Assembly: GCF_030052815.1 (NCBI RefSeq)
Contig: NC_079505.1
Coordinates: 21,536,489-21,600,488 of the forward strand
DNA: 64,000 nucleotides
Direction of reading: 5' to 3'
From: Hevea brasiliensis
Lineage: Eukaryota; Streptophyta; Magnoliopsida; Malpighiales; Euphorbiaceae
Made by a program: the position numbers and the translations under genes. The notes beneath the pieces are model-generated. The model was not told the origin of the DNA and made no database searches. It was given only the letters and a program-made list of their open reading frames with translations. Below, one piece after another: positions 58,501 to 64,000 of the stretch (positions are counted from its first letter, which is position 1; every line of letters starts with the position of its first letter).

Positions 58501-59653
58501 CATACCATTACATAAGCAAAACTCTAATTTTTCACAAACCCTAATTTCTAAAGTGTCCATTTCATACTTTTCATGTCATCCAACACATTCAACGCACATA
58601 ATTCCACATCTAACTTAAGTTATCTCATCACAAACCACTTCTAAACAATTCAAGTCATTCAAATCAACAAATGTCATCCTTCTCCCATGGCTGCAAATTT
58701 TCATACACACATCAATATAATTATTTTGTTCAATTTTGCAATAAATTCTCATTTAATTTGTCTTCCTAACAAAGATTAAAAGATATGGAAGTGAGTATAG
58801 GCACTAACCCTTTTGAGCAGAATTTTTCCAAGCAATTCTTTCACTTTCTTAGCTTTTCTAGGCTGCCAAACACTTTTCCAAGAGGTAAAATCAAGTTTTT
58901 GTGAAGAAGACTAAAGGTTTTATAGTAGAATTGAGTGGGAGAATGGAGATTGAATGAAGAATTAATGGAGGAAGAGGGAAAGGGATAGGTTCAGCCAGCT
59001 GAAACAATGAGGAAGACAAGAATTTTTTTATCAATTTTATCTCTTTTTAATGGTTTGAGAAGGCTTGTTGCATTTGATTGGTTGGAGTGTTTTTAATGAC
59101 ATCATATGATGTTATAATTAGGTATTTGTTTTTATTTTCTTTTTTTTTCTACTCATTTTCAATTAAATTTTTAGTAATATTTATTCATATTTTAGATCAT
59201 AATAATTATTTACTTAACTGGACAAGTCGGCCAAAAATCATATCTGAAGATGAAATGACCAAAATGCCCTCCGTTTGGCTTAACAGACTAAAATTGTCTG
59301 TACCAATTGAAAATTTTTTCTAAACCTTTTCTTGGCATTCTAATGCCATAGAAACCTCAATAACTCTTCTCTGGAGTCTCAAAAATTATTTCACGAATTT
59401 TCTCCCAGGTTTAGGGCTTCTAGTTGCGAAGACCGCAACTTCCCATTGGGTTACCCATCGCTAGAGCACCGGCTCATTTAACTTGGTTATATTTTATTTC
59501 TAAAATTTTTTCTAGATTTTTCTTATTATTATTTGAGTTATTTATGACTCCTTACTCTAGTCTAAATATTTTTCTAGACGTTCTAGCTGTCCGGACTGAC
59601 ACCGGTCACCAGAACAGTAGAATGTACGGAATTGCTACAGTTTGAGTGTTACA
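55591..59653 (+). mobile_element. Solo LTR of family C, 4063 bp
   Basis: Starts TGTAACACCC and ends GTGTTACA with no internal coding region. It interrupts the 320-bp tandem family. No perfect target duplication is visible (flanks TATAAA and ATATAT). A minisatellite (units of about 20 bp around GGGCATAAAGCCATGAATAC, about five copies) is at 56879-56975; the copy at 1-2601 has only two units. The minus-strand copy at 1-2601 matches the first ~2.9 kb. Confidence 0.75.
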
Positions 59654-60320
59654 ATATATGCTTGAATGAAAAAATTGCTTGAGTTTGAAAGCAAAATGAG
59701 AATTTTTGAGAAAACAATATCGTATTACAAACTTTTGGAGAAAAGATGCCAACTTTCTAAGTTGTGATTGAAAGAATCATTGAAGTATAAAAGATACATA
59801 TGCTAGAAGGAATTGAAGCGTAAAAAGTAAATATGTTTAAAGGAAAAAAATGCTTGAGTTTGGAAGCTAAATCGATAAATTTTGGGTAAGAACGACATCG
59901 TTTTTATGGAATAGCGTAAGTGAAAAAAGTATCACATGCAAAGATATACATAATGGGAGGAAAATTTTTTTTCCCCTAAAACTACACACGGTACCATTTA
60001 GAAATAGAAACTTTTTGAAAACCATGGTACAAAGCATCAGAGAATCTTCAAACTTTTGGAGAAAAGATGCCAACTCTCTAAATTGTGCTTAAAAAGAATC
60101 ATTGAAGTATAAAAAGTATATATGCTTGAAGGAATAGAAGCATAAAAAGTATATATGTGTGAAGGAAAAAAATTGCCTAAGTTTGGACAACAAAATAGCA
60201 GTTTTTGAGTAAACAACATCGATTTTATGGGATAACATAAGTAAGGGGAGTATGCCATGCATAGACGTACATACTGGGAGAGAGAATTTTTTCCCTACAA
60301 CTACACATGGTGCAATTTGG
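59654..60320 (+). repeat. 320-bp tandem family, continuation
   Basis: A shortened unit (59654-59840), a full unit (59841-60161) and the start of another (60162-60320) follow in direct orientation, each with the GCTTGAGTTTGGAAG-type start and the AAAATTTTTTCCC-type palindrome. From 60320 the sequence continues into a block (CACTCTACCATCTTAATCTC) also found at 61535. Confidence 0.65.
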
Positions 60321-60734
60321 AGAAAGGAAACTTTTTCACTCTACCATCTTAATCTCAAAACAACAAACATTTGTGAAATTGCCACTCAAATTGGCACTAT
60401 TATTTTCAACAGTGGAAAAATTCATGAGAAATTTAGAGATCCATTTCCTTTGGAGGCCTTCCTTGTTATCTGATGGGGTTGGGATGATAATTTAGATAAA
60501 CAATTGTGGATTAAAGACTGCAATAATTTAATTGGGAAAATTTCTGAGGGAAGGGAAAGAATGAGAAGGAATTTTAACCCATCTGTTCTATATCAATTTA
60601 TTTATCGAGGGTATTTATGAATAACATTTTAACAGAACAAAAAGTAATGTAATTTAATTTATAAATTTTATCAAATCTCAAGAGAAATATTTGATCTTGT
60701 CAAGAATTGTATTAATTTAAATCTTTGGTATTGT

Positions 60735-60882
60735 AAACTTATTATGAACATGCTTGAATGTGTGAGATGGTTACTCCTTGGATGAGGGAGCTAAGCTCCC
60801 ATTTGATTATGTGATTGATTGAGAATTGTGAGGGTGAGCCGAGCTCTCCAATTTAATATATTTTGTATTCACAGGTCAGGCT
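60735..60882 (+). mobile_element. Fragment of an LTR related to the solo LTR at 8181-10829
   Basis: GATGAGGGAGCTAAGCTCCC, then GGTGAGCCGAGCTC and a TTCACAGGTC end match the 3' part of the solo LTR around 10495-10645 (GATGAGGGAGCTGAGCTCCC). Both carry the same AGCT inverted repeat. Ends are not defined. Confidence 0.55.
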
Positions 60883-60989
60883 TTTTGATTGCATCTTAGT
60901 TCGCACACGATTCTCCCTTTTTACATAATAAGTTTTGTCTCCTTTCTCTTATTTATCTATCCAAAATGAATTTGAATTTAGCAAAAACT

Positions 60990-61027
<38 letters not shown>

Positions 61028-61262
61028 AGGAAAAAGATTTCGAATAAGTTTGCACATGAGTCTCGCTTTTTCCTAAAAAGATTTTCACTAAATTCGCACA
61101 TGAGTCTCTCTTTTTCCATAACAAGTTTTGTCTCCTTCCTTTCATTTCTCTATCCAAAATCAATCTAAATTTAGCAAAAACCCCCCCTGCTCTCTCTCTC
61201 TATTTCTCTTTGTCTCCCAAAAACCCCTCAATCTCCCTCTCCCTCTCCCTCTCCCTCTCCCA
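60990..61262 (+). repeat. Simple repeats (CT)n and (CTCCCT)n
   Basis: (CT)n at 60991-61027 and (CTCCCT)n at about 61228-61262, inside two diverged copies of the AACAAGTTTTGTCTC block. ORFs across them are artefacts. Confidence 0.9.
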
Positions 61263-62785
61263 TTCCAAGTAAACCGTGCAAAACAATAGAAGAATCTTGA
61301 AAGAGTTTGGTTGAAGAATATGGTACCAAAGCATAGAAGAATCTTCGCACTTTTGGAGAAAAGATGCCAACTATCTAAATTTTGCTTGAAATGAATCATT
61401 GAAGCATAAAAAGTACATATATTTGAACAGTTCAGATCCATATTATACAATTGACCGCTCAGAGAAAGTAAACTGGGGGAGAAATTTTTTTCCCTACAAC
61501 TACACATGGTGCCGTTCAGAGAAAGTAAACTTTTTCACTCTATCATCTTAATCTCAAAACAACAAACATTTGTTAAATTGCCACTCAAATTAGCATTATT
61601 ATTTTCAGTAGTTCAAAAATTCATAAGTTTTAATGTGTTTTGATGCATGAGAGAATCCAAAATCTTTTTTTTTTTTTAAACCTCTGTAAAAGAGTTGAAT
61701 TTTGGGTCATGAGAAATTTACTGATCATTTCCTTTGGAGGCCTTCATCAATATGTGATGAGGTTGGGATGATGATTTAGATAAACAATTGTGGATTGAAG
61801 AAAATTCAGGGGGAAGGGAACGAATGAGAAGAAATTTTTAACCCATCTATTCTATATCACTTTATTTATCAAGGGTATTTATGAATAATAATTTTAGCAG
61901 AACGAAAGTTATGTAACATTTAATTTATAAATTTTATGAAATCTCAATAGTAGCATTGTAATTCAGTCTTTGGAATTTTTAGTTAAATGTTCTCCAATAT
62001 AAGTGCACCAGAACTATCTACACAAAAAACTGAGAGAATCATTAAATTGAAAATTTCATGTCTGGTTTCAGTTGTGAAGCTATGCATAAAAAGAGAATAG
62101 TGAGGCTCACTTGGCATGAAAGCCAATCTAGAAAAATCAATGTTTTGCAAACAGCCAAGAAAAGAAATGTTGGGAACCCCCCATTTAAACTTTAAAAGTC
62201 AATCATGGGGCTAATATTACTTTTTCATGCGAACAAAATAATTTATGAAAACAAAATTGCATGCCTTTCTACGTTCCTAATATCATAGTAATTTACAACA
62301 AAACAAGGGAGAACACAGTACCTTTTAAGTTTTGGCTAGAATAATCATCCCTCACCACCTGTTTTCATGCTCGAGTAACTGAATCAAGAATTGTCTGTTG
62401 AGAGTTGTCCACCTCATCTTAGTCATTTCTAATCATGACTTGACTAAGAAGTAGCAGGAACTGGCAACATATATTCATCAGTGTACAGACAGGAATATCC
62501 TCACTCAATTTAAATTCTAACATACAGATCAAAATCGAGCCTTCCGCTTTCTAGCGATGTATTTTGTATTAGGAGGCACATTAATTCCTTTATTTCTCAT
62601 TTGCTCCTTTTTCCTCAGTACCCATTCTCTGCCCTTCCCTTTATTGGTTAATTTTTGCTTTTTCCTAGGTCTGTGTCTGTCTGAAAACTGAACTTGCTAA
62701 AGATATAGAACAGTTAGTAATTTGAAAAATGCTTCGTAACGGAAAAGTAGAACAATTAGAGACTAAGCCAAAAGAAACTAACAGT
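61263..62785. other. Repeat copy then AT-rich sequence, no supported gene
   Basis: 61271-61640 is a diverged mosaic of the 54751-54945 and 60290-60420 blocks. 61640-62785 shows no recognisable repeat or coding region; its right part may be the 3'UTR of the exon at 62786-62918. Confidence 0.4.
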
Positions 62786-62918
62786 CTAATTTTCTTCATC
62801 TTCACTAATGTCGTCATCAGAGCAACTTTCTCCGTCTTCACCTTTTGCCTTGGGAATGGCTGTGGTTATGGATGGTGGTCCACAAGTGAGGACAAGGTAT
62901 TCTTTCCTGCTTCTGGTA
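62786..62918 (-). CDS. Possible terminal exon of an unrecognised gene
   Basis: Minus strand, starting after an acceptor-like TTTCAATGCAG at 62918 and ending at TAG 62786-62788. The frame includes EYLVLTCGPPSITTAIPKAK and then an acidic tail, SCSDDDISEDEEN. The sequence is GC-richer than its surroundings, and acidic Ser/Asp/Glu C-termini are common in nuclear proteins. I do not recognise the family, and no upstream exon was found before the window ends. It could be an isolated pseudogene fragment. Confidence 0.35.
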
Positions 62919-64000
62919 CTGCATTGAAAGGAGTATGCATTAGTTGCCCATCAAGCTAACAATATTAGGGAACAGATTTCTCTTAAGATTAATTCTAATG
63001 GCATGCCATATGCAACCCAATTTGAAAATTTTAACAATGAAATCATTGCATTTATAATTGAATTCTACAGTAGATTTTACTACCAAATGAATTTTCCATA
63101 TTTGGTAGCTACAATATTAGGAACAAAACTTGCAATTTATGTATAGAGGATGGCGCGGGAAGAGAGGCTAATGGATGTAGTAAACCCCTTACTAAAAGAA
63201 AAAGTGACTACTATAGAGCTGGAGATCATGAAGGCATTGGGATTTTTGGCTTTGGGTTGTTTGGAGAAAAAGAGATAAAATAAGCCATGAAAGAATTTGC
63301 TGAAGAAATTGAGTACATTATGAGCATTGCAACAACAAAAAAATATATAAAGCTAGGTTAACTATTCATGGAGCAAGCATATAAACACTATTTGAGGTTC
63401 GATAATAATAATGTAATATTTATTATGATGAAATTGCATAGATTATAGGGCTTTGATTTCATTGATGTATATGCATGGGTATATAACTTATAGTTTTAAC
63501 AAATATTCTGTACCCACTTCCAATTTTAATAGGGTTTAACCTCTTGTATTATAATGTAAATATCCAATCATCATATTACATTTGATTTATTGGGATAAAG
63601 TTGGATAAAATTATAAAAATAAATTAGTCTTAAACTTTTATTTGAAAATATTAAAATTATCTCATGAGTTATCACTAACTTATGATTATTGAAATAATTT
63701 TCTTATATATTTTAATTATAATTTATTAAATTGTATTGGATAAAATTGTAATTAAATTTTAAAATAATAATAAAATTGATAAAATTATAAAATTTTAAAT
63801 AGTGCTTTTGTTAAGTTAATCAAAAGCATTAATTTTTCGAATATAAAAAAATTGCAATAATATATTCTTAAGAAAATACAAAAACAAATTTACAAAATAT
63901 GTTAACATTTATTTGTGATTAGTATAGAAATTTTTATAAAATTGTATAAAAAAAATATAAGTATTTATAATGAGTACAATGTGCAATGCACATTATAAAA
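62919..64000. other. AT-rich end of window, nothing supported
   Basis: Only short ORFs, with increasing AT content after 63480. If the exon at 62786-62918 is real, this would be intron. Confidence 0.4.

Overview
This is plant nuclear DNA, most likely from a eudicot, and most of it is transposable elements. The evidence is nested Ty3/gypsy LTR retrotransposons of the Tekay chromovirus and Tat/Ogre types, En/Spm-like and hAT-like DNA transposon remnants, AT-rich spacers, GT-AG introns, and one complete intron-bearing gene for the plant mitochondrial ribosomal protein mL43. I could not identify the species.

Layout. Positions 1-2601 hold part of an LTR (family C) in minus orientation, cut off by the window edge. 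It sits inside the 5' LTR of element A, a roughly 10-kb Tekay-type chromovirus. Element A's own sequence lies at 2602-8180, 10830-15042 and 39235-39433. It has a 5' LTR, a tRNA-Met primer site, decayed gag, protease, RT, RNase H, integrase and chromodomain, a polypurine tract and a 3' LTR. A 2.65-kb solo LTR (8181-10829, target duplication TGATT) interrupts its polymerase region, inside the second copy of an older 260-bp tandem duplication. Its 3' LTR is interrupted by element B (15043-39229, target duplication CACTT).

Element B is a 24.2-kb Tat/Ogre-type retrotransposon with 5.9-kb LTRs. In order, its interior has a tRNA-Arg primer site, an extra coiled-coil ORF1, gag, protease, a G-patch, a probable intron, RT, two RNase H domains and integrase. 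A run of short motifs that fold as GNRA-type hairpins follows, then a 61-bp tandem array, a strong hairpin and the polypurine tract. Each LTR also carries, on the opposite strand, a spliced gene resembling the PF04195 'putative gypsy-type transposon' family and a short second ORF, each with its own TATA-like box. These antisense LTR genes are the most unusual feature of the window.

The right-hand third (39434-64000) is mainly AT-rich intergenic sequence. It contains the mL43 gene (minus strand, 42942 to about 47850), an hAT-like non-autonomous element (48037-49037), a CACTA (En/Spm) end with a transposase fragment (49571-50640), a possible non-LTR retroposon tail (53117-53921), a 320-bp tandem repeat family split by a second, apparently full-length family C solo LTR (55591-59653), and a possible terminal exon of an unrecognised gene (62786-62918).

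Order of events from the nesting: A inserted first. The tandem duplication, the solo LTR, family C and B were added later, and the two B LTRs differ by only about 2% by eye. All the retroelement genes are broken. Their nonsense codons are mostly TAG where the family has Gln or Trp, as expected from deamination of methylated CHG sites. mL43 is the only gene that looks intact.
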